Origin: Rhodoblastus sp963703385
GTDB lineage: Bacteria; Pseudomonadota; Alphaproteobacteria; Rhizobiales; Beijerinckiaceae
Reading direction: 5' to 3'
Assembly (NCBI GenBank): GCA_963703385.1
Contig: OY969816.1
Span: 2,294,001-2,358,000, forward strand
DNA: 64,000 nt
The notes under the pieces were generated by a model that ran no database searches, was not told the origin of the DNA, and was given only the letters and a program-made list of their open reading frames with translations. A program made the position numbers and the translations under genes. Positions 51,476 to 60,600 of the stretch are shown piece after piece; the first letter of the stretch is position 1; every line of letters begins with the position of its first letter.

Positions 51476-52172
51476 ACACCTGGATATTGTCGGCTGCCAC
51501 GAAGACCTGTTCAAGACGCGAAAAAACACCTGGGACACCATCGGCTTCGCGGAACATGCGGGCGCGACGCCGTCTCAATCCGAGGTCGCGACAACGCTTC
51601 GCGAGAAAATGAAGCAGGTGGTCATGACCCAGTTGCGCGAGAACAGCGGTCTTTGGGCGTTCAAAGACCCGCGAACGCTGAACTTCCTGCCGCTTTGGCA
51701 AGGCATTTTCGAGGAACTGGGCGTAGAGCCGGTCTGGGTGCTGTGCGTCCGCCACCCCCGGGCTGTCGCCGCGTCGCTTTTCGCCCGCAACCGCATGCCG
51801 CTCGCGCTTGGAGAATTGTCATGGCTCGAACATTATCTCAACGCGCTGCGGCATCTTGGACCCTCCCTCGCCTGCATCGTTCACTACGAAGACTGGTTTT
51901 CTTCGCCGGGAGCGCAGCTGCATCGCCTCGCCGCGGCGATCGGATTTCCATCGGCCGAAGCGATCGACGAGGCGCGTCAAGCCATAAAACCTGACCGGCG
52001 CCGCCAACGGGGCGAATCTGACGCCACTCTGAGGATGGCGGCTGAAGTGCACGAATGGCTCAAGGCCGATCGTCCCGATCTCGCCGATCTGCAGCGCCGC
52101 GCGCGGGTGTTATGGACGCACGTCGAGGCTCTGGCCATGTCGTTGCGCGAGGCGCATCTGGACACGCGGTGA
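51348..52172 (+). CDS. Sulfotransferase-family protein
   Basis: A 274-residue PAPS-dependent sulfotransferase-like protein. The 5'-phosphosulfate loop is VIVILGMHRSGTSLCAKIV, and the 3'-phosphate site is WVLCVRHPRAVAASLFARNR. It contains NPNNTDGYFEHLDIVGCHED and WAFKDPRTLNFLPLWQGIF, as in family members that act on glycans. The GTG start at 51348 lies inside the preceding TPR frame and is only a fallback: the real N-terminus is probably the TPR region. It likely transfers sulfate to a polysaccharide made by this island. Confidence 0.82.
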   Translation: MIVILGMHRSGTSLCAKIVTSLGVGFGAPLEPPNPNNTDGYFEHLDIVGCHEDLFKTRKNTWDTIGFAEHAGATPSQSEVATTLREKMKQVVMTQLRENSGLWAFKDPRTLNFLPLWQGIFEELGVEPVWVLCVRHPRAVAASLFARNRMPLALGELSWLEHYLNALRHLGPSLACIVHYEDWFSSPGAQLHRLAAAIGFPSAEAIDEARQAIKPDRRRQRGESDATLRMAAEVHEWLKADRPDLADLQRRARVLWTHVEALAMSLREAHLDTR

Positions 52173-52189
52173 CCGACCGAAAGCGCTCC

Positions 52190-52399
52190 GCAGCAGAGTT
52201 CGTCGAAACGCATGACCGGTTCAGGCTCGAAATGGCGGTCTTCATTGCCGGGGCCTGGCGAAACGAGATTCATCGGTAGGCGCCATCCAAGAAGGCTCAG
52301 GGCCTTGGCGAGCGCCGAAGTTCCGGACCGGCGCGGACCGACAATGACGATCGCCTGCCTTTCGCGCTCGACCGCCGCGGGCTCTGCCCGCGGCCCCAA
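52190..52399 (-). pseudogene. N-terminal remnant of another sulfotransferase gene
   Basis: From TTG 52399 the frame reads AIVIVGPRRSGTSALAKALS, then LLGWRLPMNLVSPGPGNEDR and FEPEPVMRFDELC, the normal first 70 residues of a sulfotransferase, and then loses homology where it meets the opposite-strand sulfotransferase gene. It starts 4 bp after the stop of the methyltransferase gene upstream, as if once the next gene of that operon. Confidence 0.75.
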
Positions 52400-52402
52400 A
52401 TG

Positions 52403-53182
52403 CTACCTCCCGGGCGCTGGCGCCGCATGCTTCGCCGCGTTTTCGCTCAACCGTTCGCAGACGACGACTTCGGTGAATTCCCCGATGATGCCTTGGCGCT
52501 CGTCCCAGTAGCGACTAACGCTGACGCGGAAGGGCGCCCATTCGGCGATTTGGCGGTGAATTTCATAGCCGTAATGGAAGGTGACGAGCGCGCCGTCGGG
52601 ATTGATCGGATTGCCGTGATATTCCGGCTTGTCCACAAGGTGGCGAACGCCGCCGTCGGGCGTCATTTCGGCGTAAGCCTTGGTTGCTTCGACTTGGGCT
52701 TTGTAGATCGGAAAACAATGGATATAGAGCCCGCCGGGCTTCAGCGTGCGGAAGATTTCCTTGTAAGCGAGATCCGGCCTGAAGACGTGTTCCATGACAT
52801 CGAGCGAGACGACGATGTCGAAGCTTTGATCGGGGAAGGTCTGGGCTTCGAGGTTTTCGTTTCGGAACAGACCCGCCATCTGGCCGAGCGGCTTATCATG
52901 AAAATAATGCGACGCGATATAGGCTCGACATTGCTGCCGCAACTTCACCGAAACGCCACGTCCGCCGGGAGAAGATTCGTGGATCGCGAGATTACGCCAA
53001 TCAGGCCTGAGTTCGGTCAACGCCGCCGCGATCGCCCGCTCGCGCACGACGGAATTGCAGACCGGGCAGCACAAATGGTCGCGAAACCAAAGATATTTCG
53101 CAGCAAAGCGGCGCGGCGCTTCACAGACTGGGCAATAGCCGTCGTGAACATAGACGGGCGCCAGGTCGGTTGGTTCGGTCAT
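52403..53182 (-). CDS. SAM-dependent methyltransferase with N-terminal zinc-ribbon-like cysteines
   Basis: A 259-residue protein. The N-terminus has two CxxC pairs (GYCPVCEAPRRF and DHLCCPVCNSVVRERA), likely a zinc site. The methyltransferase domain shows FPDQSFDIVVSLDVMEHVFR, PDLAYKEIFRTLKPGGLYIH and ALVTFHYGYEIHRQIAEWAP. Motif I is degenerate (NLAIHESSPGGRGVSVKL). This layout is common among methyltransferases in polysaccharide gene clusters. Probably methylates a sugar, but the acceptor is unknown. Confidence 0.85.
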   Translation of the reverse strand: MTEPTDLAPVYVHDGYCPVCEAPRRFAAKYLWFRDHLCCPVCNSVVRERAIAAALTELRPDWRNLAIHESSPGGRGVSVKLRQQCRAYIASHYFHDKPLGQMAGLFRNENLEAQTFPDQSFDIVVSLDVMEHVFRPDLAYKEIFRTLKPGGLYIHCFPIYKAQVEATKAYAEMTPDGGVRHLVDKPEYHGNPINPDGALVTFHYGYEIHRQIAEWAPFRVSVSRYWDERQGIIGEFTEVVVCERLSENAAKHAAPAPGR

Positions 53183-53276
53183 CGCTTAGCACCTTTGCAG
53201 TCCGGGCCGAAGACATTGGCGCCCAAAATATCAGCTAACGAATGGGTTGTTCACCGATTTAAACCTTGGCTATCCA

Positions 53277-54296
53277 TCACGGAAGGGCTTTTCCAAGTTC
53301 AAGAAGCGCCCTCGCAAGAATATCCTTGTCGTCGGGGATCGGGGTGTCCTCCGTGAATGAATCAGGATGGCGGAATTCAAGATTGCACCCGTATTTTTCA
53401 TTGAGTCGAATATTGTAAGGGGTGAAGTCTTTTCTTATTCTTTCGCGCGCCTCCCGGGAAAGGCTACGGCTGGCGCGCGGGCCATCGCGGAAAACGCCGG
53501 AATTGCGGATAATCGCGGCGATCTTGTTGCGCAGCGCGCCCGCTCGACGCATGTCCGAGACGGGACCCGCCGATACATCATCGTTCCATCCTGGCAAATA
53601 TTGGTTGATGAGATGGAGCAGACGCATTCCTTCGTATGTGAAGCCTTCGTTGCTGCGCTCAATATTCTCCGCAGCCGTCTCGAAATTCGTCTCGATTGCG
53701 TCCAGGAAGTCCTTTACGATGTCGGTCGACGGCTGATAAACGCGCACGTTTATCGCCTCGCGTCCGAATTCCGCCTCCCACATTTCGGCCAAGGCCAGGT
53801 GGTTGTAATAGGTGCTGGAAACTTCGACGACGCTGGATGTATCCCACACATTCCGCCCGGCTAGCAAAGAAGTTGAAAGCGCCGAAACGAACAGGTCGTC
53901 CTGCGGTCTGGCGTAGTAGACGATAGTGAAGTAGTCGAATAGTCCTAAGGCGCGAAACCATTGGGAGACGAGGGATATCTCGTCTCTTTTCATGCGCGAC
54001 GAGAAATGCTCGGCGCTGAACATCATGGCCTGGGGCCGCTCGCGCTCGGCGATTTCCTTGATCTCCTGTTGCAGCGCTTCACGCGAGATCTCTTCGCTTG
54101 GGTCGAGAAACTCCAGGCTGCCCGGCGGCAGGAAAGCCGCCGCCACGGGGAAGTGAGCTTCGTATTGGCACAGCGCGGGGCTGACGGGATAAAGAATTCT
54201 CGTGCGCTCGAAAAGTTCAGCGCTGTTTTGGAACAGAAAACGCTGCAAAGAAGTCGTTCCGGTTTTCTCGCCGCCGATGTGAAGAATGAGCTCCAT
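53277..54296 (-). CDS. P-loop sulfotransferase-like protein
   Basis: A 339-residue protein beginning LILHIGGEKTGTTSLQRFLF, the phosphosulfate-binding loop of a sulfotransferase-like family found in capsule and O-antigen loci. AMMFSAEHFSSRM, TIVYYARPQDDLFVSALSTS (3'-phosphate-type Arg/Ser site) and VRVYQPSTDIVKDFLDAI follow. The C-terminal part is helical without known motif. It lies between a methyltransferase and a GT-D glycosyltransferase on the same strand, supporting a role in glycan decoration. Confidence 0.82.
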   Translation of the reverse strand: MELILHIGGEKTGTTSLQRFLFQNSAELFERTRILYPVSPALCQYEAHFPVAAAFLPPGSLEFLDPSEEISREALQQEIKEIAERERPQAMMFSAEHFSSRMKRDEISLVSQWFRALGLFDYFTIVYYARPQDDLFVSALSTSLLAGRNVWDTSSVVEVSSTYYNHLALAEMWEAEFGREAINVRVYQPSTDIVKDFLDAIETNFETAAENIERSNEGFTYEGMRLLHLINQYLPGWNDDVSAGPVSDMRRAGALRNKIAAIIRNSGVFRDGPRASRSLSREARERIRKDFTPYNIRLNEKYGCNLEFRHPDSFTEDTPIPDDKDILARALLELGKALP

Positions 54297-54466
54297 GAAC
54301 TGTTCCTATTGCTGGCCTATCCGCGTGGCGCCTGGGGTGCGCTTATGTCCGAAGCGGTGACCTTGCCCCCAACTTTTATCCAGTTTTGAGTTCGCTCTGG
54401 CGGTTGGATTTGCCCTGTTGGGCGGGTTGAGCGGCGTGATCCGGCGCGGAGCTGGCGGGATCAGCA

Positions 54467-55972
54467 TCACCTCGTATGGATGCCAACCCATCTGTCGGCC
54501 AGGGAACCGACATCTATGGCCACACCGCCCAACCGCCTCACCACATTACAATATATCTTTCCGAACACCCCGCCGGCCACGAGGCACAGCCGGGGCCTCG
54601 TTTCGTGCAGGACCGACAAGACCTCGTTGTAGACGTCCGGATAGTGCGGGTCCGCTCTTGACCTCTGCACGACTAGGGCATGGTTTTCAGACGGGATCAA
54701 TATGGACTGGACCCGGCCAGCCCCTCTCCGGCGCAGAATCAATTCCATGTCGGGGTGGGGTGAGATCATCGTTATTATCTCCTGACTCTTGAAAAGCTCG
54801 GAGAAAAACCCGCTGTCATCGAGCAGCGTGCTCGTCCAGTTATAAGTCGTATTCTGTCCGTTCCTCCTCTCTCCATCGTTATCGAGTAGCAATTCATTCC
54901 CCTTCACGACCCCGACATACCCAGGGACGCTGTTGCGATACTCGAATTCCACTCGGAAGGGTGGGTTGATCCCGACGACGTCCGCTTCGTCATAGGCCGC
55001 TTTCAGCTCGGTCCGGAACCGCTCATCGGGTAGGGAGCGCGAGTTCCAAAACCAGACCATCATGGCGAGGCTCTTCTGCTCCTCCGACAGCTGCGGATAG
55101 CTGCTCAGGTCTGCGAGGTAGCGACCCTCACCGTCGCCCATGCGAACGAAACTGTAAGCTTGTCCTGTCTCCAGCGCGGTACGGATGTTCCGTGCAACAG
55201 TTTCGGATTCCTGGAAGCTCGTGGAAGCGGTCGCCTTCGACGCGATGTCGCGATGCGTTTCAAGCGGGTAGTCCTTCAGGAACTGCAGAGAGTCCAGCAC
55301 GTAATTCTTGTGGTTCTCATCCAGGGCGCCGAGCAGCGCCGATGCGCCCAGAATCCGCATCTGCAAAAACGCCGCCCTGACCTTGTCCATAGCGCTAAGC
55401 TTCGCGGTGGATTCGAGCACCATTTCTATGACATCTGAAATGAGCCTTTCATCCGCGCTGTGCGAGATAAAGATATGCATGATTTGCGGCCCGGACGGGA
55501 AAGGCGCGCCTTCGCGCTGCCGGATCGCTTTCACGTAGTCGAGGGCCCGCTCGCTCTTCTTGATTCTTAGCAGCAATCCAATGATCGAGTATACGAACTG
55601 TTTCGGCACGTCGGCTTCCGGGCTGCACTTCGCTTCGATTTCCTCAGCGAGATCTAACTCGCCGACCTCGGACAAGTAGTGCACCAGAGCGGCGGCGTAA
55701 CCGGGGTTTCCTTTTTCCTTCGCAATCAGTTCCCGGAGGATCGATATGGCGTCGTCTATCCCGACGTAGGAGCGCACGCCGGCCAGGAAATCGTATATCG
55801 CGCCGACGTCCTCGTCGGGTTGCAGCGTTCGAAGAATGGAAAAATAGAGCGCCCGCGCCGAATCGTTTATACTACGATAATCCGCAGCCAGTTTCCTAAT
55901 ATTCTGTCCCTTTCGTGAATTTTTCAGCGCATTTATCAAGCTTTCGGTATCCATTGTTTCTGCCTTGTTCAT
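54467..55972 (-). CDS. Helical-repeat protein with GT-D-type glycosyltransferase domain
   Basis: A 501-residue protein. Residues 1-245 are alpha-helical, TPR-like (LRELIAKEKGNPGYAAALVH, AEEIEAKCSPEAD). The C-terminal 245 residues match the GT-D fold (DUF1792): YSFVRMGDGEGRYLADL carries the signature RxGDGE; WFWNSRSLPDERFRTELKAA, ENHALVVQRSRADPHYPDVY and the end GGVAIDVGSLADRWVGIH follow. GT-D enzymes transfer sugars such as glucose onto glycoprotein glycans. Its codons are less GC-biased than those of housekeeping genes nearby, in keeping with acquired DNA. Confidence 0.78.
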   Translation of the reverse strand: MNKAETMDTESLINALKNSRKGQNIRKLAADYRSINDSARALYFSILRTLQPDEDVGAIYDFLAGVRSYVGIDDAISILRELIAKEKGNPGYAAALVHYLSEVGELDLAEEIEAKCSPEADVPKQFVYSIIGLLLRIKKSERALDYVKAIRQREGAPFPSGPQIMHIFISHSADERLISDVIEMVLESTAKLSAMDKVRAAFLQMRILGASALLGALDENHKNYVLDSLQFLKDYPLETHRDIASKATASTSFQESETVARNIRTALETGQAYSFVRMGDGEGRYLADLSSYPQLSEEQKSLAMMVWFWNSRSLPDERFRTELKAAYDEADVVGINPPFRVEFEYRNSVPGYVGVVKGNELLLDNDGERRNGQNTTYNWTSTLLDDSGFFSELFKSQEIITMISPHPDMELILRRRGAGRVQSILIPSENHALVVQRSRADPHYPDVYNEVLSVLHETRPRLCLVAGGVFGKIYCNVVRRLGGVAIDVGSLADRWVGIHTR

Positions 55973-56952
55973 TGTATCGACAAGCCATACTGGATTGGCG
56001 CAATTGCAATGGCGTGCGAATATGAGTTTCTCTTACCCTTCGTCAGAACCGTGTCCTGCATGGCGCAAATGGCGATACCGCCAGCTTCCTTGCCGCCGCA
56101 TGCATAGCAGCTGCAGTCTGCTATTTACTGCGAGATGGGCTAAATCTTTTCGAGCTCCTGTCGAAACTTGAATTGAGCTTCTCACCTCAGGACAGTTCGG
56201 CGTTCGGCGTCATCATAGTTTCTCCAACGCTCCCAGGTCCCGGCGACCACGGCGTTCACTCTATGTAACTCTTTGTGGTGGCTCCGTTCCGTCGTGATCG
56301 GCGCCCCGCCGGAGAGATCAGATCCTCCCGCCGCCGAAATATCGCTAAATTTTACCAGATCCAGCGCGATAATAAAGCGTTCAGCCGCTTCGTCGGCCTG
56401 GAACATATAAGTGACTGATCTCGGGCGGTTGGATAGCTCCAATCATCGGATTTTTTTGGGTCCGGAGGCGGCAAGAGCGTAGGCCGGGGTTGTGGGCGGT
56501 CGAATTTCGGGATTTGGTCGGCGGTTGCCGCCGACACGATGCCGCGCGGGCGGCGTTTTCTGTCGCCGCGGCCTCACGCCGCGGCGGCTCTTCTGTGCAG
56601 AGAGACGAAGCGGCGCCTGTTCAGGCGAGATTGGCGAGGCCGATCTTCAATTCCGCTCGCGCCAGGCCGATCGTCTTGATGACCAGTCCCGTCGGCCCAT
56701 TCTCGTGGACGAAGACATGCTCGACCCCCGAGCGCGCTTTCGACATCGCCGCGCTGGCGATCCGCGCGCGCTCGGGCGTCGGCCGGCCCTTCGGTTGCTT
56801 GCGGTGGATGGGTGAGACCAAGCCGCGGCGTCGAGCGATGATCCGCTCGTCAGCCCCCCCCGTCGCGTCGACCTGACCCATCCCGGCTCGGCCAGGAAAA
56901 CCACGACGCCCACCGTCAGCCACACCACGCCATGGCGCACGATCGTTTGAGC
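55973..56952. other. Gene-poor region with an IS5 remnant
   Basis: No intact gene can be supported. A minus-strand frame at 56182-56442 ends ELHRVNAVVAGTWERWRNYD, which faintly recalls the C-terminus of aminopeptidase N but is too short to call. From 56570 an IS5-family transposase remnant begins. The sequence is less GC-rich than the core chromosome. Confidence 0.4.
56570..56870 (-). pseudogene. IS5-family transposase, C-terminal remnant
   Basis: Encodes ARRRGLVSPIHRKQPKGRPT, ERARIASAAMSKARSGVEHV and GLVIKTIGLARAELKIGLAN, the C-terminal block of IS5-type DDE transposases (catalytic Glu in SGVEHVF). The frame stops after NLA and the normal end (RRRFVSLHRRAAAA) follows in another frame, so it is dead. 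The N-terminal block lies separately at 57350-57480. Confidence 0.8.
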
Positions 56953-57297
56953 CTAATCGTTAGGCGGCGCACGGCAGACGCGCAGGATGGGATGTTCGTA
57001 ATCCCAGGAGCTGATCTGGACCCTGCGGCGGAAGACGCAATTCTCCTTGCCGGCATGGCGCCCGATGACGGTCATCGGATGATATTCCGGATCCCAGCGG
57101 CTGCGCTCCATAAAGCCATTGGGATCATATTTGTACTGACCGGAGGTCCAATAGGGATCGGTGATCGGTCCTGGCGGCCCTTCCCAATAGGATTGACCGC
57201 CCGCCACCCTGATATTGCCGGCGCCGGCCGCCGCGGGCGCGCACCAAGCCACACCGGCGACAAGCGCCGCTGTTCCGATGACTGAATAACGCCCCAT
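56953..57297 (-). CDS. Small exported protein, unknown function
   Basis: A 114-residue protein with a signal peptide (MGRYSVIGTAALVAGVAWCA, cleavage near AAAGA). The mature part is Tyr/Trp/Pro-rich (SYWEGPPGPITDPYWTSGQY, FMERSRWDPEYHP) with two cysteines (ENCVF and LRVCRAP) likely forming a disulfide. Such proteins occur in Hyphomicrobiales without a known role. It lies between two pieces of an IS5-type transposase gene. Confidence 0.6.
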   Translation of the reverse strand: MGRYSVIGTAALVAGVAWCAPAAAGAGNIRVAGGQSYWEGPPGPITDPYWTSGQYKYDPNGFMERSRWDPEYHPMTVIGRHAGKENCVFRRRVQISSWDYEHPILRVCRAPPND

Positions 57298-57349
57298 CGC
57301 ATACCTTCCCGGCTCGCCGCAATCGTCGCGCAATTTCGCGGCGTTTTCG

Positions 57350-57480
57350 TGTTCGGAACCCGAACAACGCCGCTGATCTCACGCCGGTCGTCGACCCGCG
57401 GCTTGCCGCGCGCGACGGTCGGCAGACGAGGCTCGATCGTTGAAGATCTTTGGTCTGTCAGGCAAAATTGCTCCCGATCG
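57350..57480 (-). pseudogene. IS5-family transposase, N-terminal remnant
   Basis: Encodes REQFCLTDQRSSTIEPRLPT followed by GKPRVDDRREISGVVRV, the conserved start of IS5-type transposases (usually LTDEQ...IEPHLP...RVDDRRVISGIVHV). It then loses homology. Same strand and order as the C-terminal piece at 56570-56870, but 480 bp of other sequence lies between. Confidence 0.75.
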
Positions 57481-57653
57481 ATTGGCGCTTCCTTTGGGGA
57501 AGCCGTGCAGCGCAAACCGCGAATCATGCAAGCAGTTTTTGATTTCGAACCAGCGATAAACGGTGATCTTCCGTTTCGGGAGTATTTAGGTTGAATTCTA
57601 ACGCAAGGTAAGATTAGCTTGATGGTCGCTCCACGAAACGCGCGAAAGCCAAT

Positions 57654-60600
57654 ATGGGCACCTTACGGAAGACCGTCCTCGTCCAGTGTGCCGACGACAC
57701 CGAAATCGTCGCGGATGCCGAACGAAATCGAGAAGTCCGCCCCGTCCCGGTTCGGAACGAAGCCCGAATCGAGGAACTGTTCGACGCCAAGTGGTACGCC
57801 GCGTGTCATAACGTCGAAGTCGCGGACGCCTATTCGCATTACCTTCGCCACGGCGTTTCCGAAGGCGCGTCGCCCAATCCGCTCTTCGATGTCGCTTTTT
57901 ATGGCGCACAGTTTCCGGACGTCGATTTTCGCGTGGTCAACCCGATCGAGCACTATCTCGGCATCGACCCTGCCGATCGCGTCAACACCCACGCCCTTTT
58001 CGATCGCAAGTTCTACGCGGCGCAGACGCCCGCGCTCGCTGCGGACGTCGACCCTTTGGCTCATTTCGTGAACGACCCGCAGGCGCGTCTGCGCTCGCCT
58101 CATCCCCTGTTCGATCCGCTCTTCTATCTGGAAAAGTACCCCGACCTCGCTCAAAAGAACATTTATCCGATCGTCCATTACCTCAAGGCCGGCGAGCAAG
58201 CCCTTCGTCACCCGCACCCGCTGTTCGACCCTGACTGGTGCCTCTCTCAGGCGAAGGACGCCGAGGCCAGACGCGCGCCTCTGCAACACTTTCTAACCAA
58301 AGGTTCGGCTGCGCGCCTGAGCCCCCATCCGCTGTTCGATCCCGAATATTATCTCCTCCAGACCGACGATCCCGCCGCCCGCGTGTCGCCGGCGATTCAC
58401 TTCCTTCTCGTCGGAGCCCGGCAAGGCCTCGACCCACATCCGCTTTTCGACACCAAATTCTATCGCGCGTCGGGCGCGGCGCTGCCCGAGGGCATGAATC
58501 CGGTCCTTCATTGCCTTACGGATCCCGACGGGCGCCTGCGCCCGCCCCACCCCCTGTTCGACCCGAAATTCTACCTCGCGGTTCACCCCGATCTCGCGGA
58601 AGCGAATGTGCATCCGCTCCTGCACTACATACGCGCGGGCGGCCGGGAAACGCGCCGGCCGCATCCGGTTTTCGACGTGCGATGGTATCGCAAACAGTGC
58701 GAAGACGCGGAACAGCGGGCCAACCCTGTCGTTCACTACCTGACGAAAGGGGCAAGACGCGGCTTGTCCCCGCACCCGCTCTTCGATCCGCTGTGGTATC
58801 TGTCCCAGACGGACGATCCACAAGCGCGAAAGGCCCCTCTCGCACATTATCTCCGAACGGGCTGGGCCGCCGGTCTTACTCCTCACCTTCTTTTCGATTC
58901 GCAATGGTATCGGCGGACGCAACTCGATCCGTCCCTGGAAGACGTCGAGCCGCTGTCGCATTTCCTGACAGATGGCGATCGCGCGGGCCTGGACCCCAAT
59001 CCCCTCTTCAGCACCGCCTGGTATCGTGCGCGTTCTCCCGATATCGAGAAAACGGGACAGAACGCGCTCGTGCATTACGTGGTTTCCGGTGGCGCGGAAC
59101 GAAGGGATCCGCATCCGGCGTTTTCGACGGAAGAGCACCTGCGACGGAATCCCGAGGCTCTGCAGACCAATGAGTCCGCGCTTGCTCACGCGCTGCTTCA
59201 CGACCCTGAAGGGTCGGACCGTGTCGGCGCTCTCTCGGAGGTCTATCTCAGGCTCCAACGACGCCTCGAAGCGGCCAGCCCGTCCGGCGCCGGCGCTCCC
59301 TTCGCCCAATGCGTTACCCAAGACCGGAAGGAGGGCCGCGTCGCGACGGCGCCGGAGGACTCGTTCAAGTCAGCCGAATACATCGCGATTGAACGCGATT
59401 TTGACGCCGACTTCTACCGCAAGCAATTCGGTCGCGATGAATTTGTTCCGGCGGACCTTGTTCAGCACTATCTGACCGAAGGCGTCCAACGAGGCCTCGA
59501 CCCGTGCGCGTGGTTTTCGACCTCTTACTATCTCGGCCATTATCCCGATGTCGCCGCGGCGGGCGTAAATCCCTTCGCCCATTTCCTTACGCAAGGCCGC
59601 CAGGAACGTCGCCTCGCGGCGCCACCCCAAGGAGACAGCCCCGAGACGGCCGGCTCCGCCTCCGGGACCAGGGACCGAAGCTCCGACATATTCGCCGAAC
59701 GCCAGAAATATTGCGAGCCCGGCGAGGCATTCGAGGAATTCGATCCCTTGATCGTCCGGGTCAGGAAACCGGCGGTAAAGGCGCTTGCCTATTACCTTCC
59801 GCAATTCCATCCGATCGAGCAAAACGACGCGTGGTGGGGCAAGGGATTTACCGAGTGGCGCAACGTGGCGCGTGGTCAATCGCGCTTCAAGGGCCATTAT
59901 CAGCCGCGGACGCCGCGCGATCTCGGATATTACGATCTGCGCCGCGCCGGCGTGATGCGCGAACAGGCGGCGTTGGCCAAAGCGGCTGGAATTTTCGGCT
60001 TCTGCTTTTATTACTATTTCTTCAACGGACGAAGGCTTCTCGAACAGCCGATTGATGCTTTTCTGAACGACGGCGCCATCGACATGCCGTTCGCGTTAAT
60101 GTGGGCGAACGAGAACTGGACCCGAACCTGGGACGGGCATGATAACGAGATTCTGATTTCACAGGACTATCGCAGCGAGGACGAAGACGCGCTCGTTGCC
60201 GATCTGGCGCGACATTTCGCCGACGCCCGCTATATCAGGATCGACGGACGGCCGCTGTTGTTCATCTATCGGCCGTCCCTCATCAAGGAGTTTGCCGCCG
60301 CGATCGCGCGCTGGCGCGAGAAGTTCGAAGCGCGGCATGGCGAAAAGCCGCTGATTTTCATGGCCCAGGGCTTCGACGATCTGGACCCGAGGCGTCATGG
60401 GCTCGACGGCGCGATTGAATTCCCCCCGCATAAAATTTGCGCGAACCTTCCGGCCATCAACAGACAACTGGATATTCTGGATCCTGATTTCGCCGGACAC
60501 GTGATCGATTACGCGGCGGCGGTGCGGCGGTCAATCGACGAGCGGGCGCCGGAGTTCCCGCTGATCAAGACCGCGACGCCAAGTTGGGACAACGAGTTGC

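Noticed and set aside
56182..56442. Minus-strand frame ending ELHRVNAVVAGTWERWRNYD
   Set aside because: Faint similarity to the aminopeptidase N C-terminus, but too short, without a ribosome site and in a decayed region.
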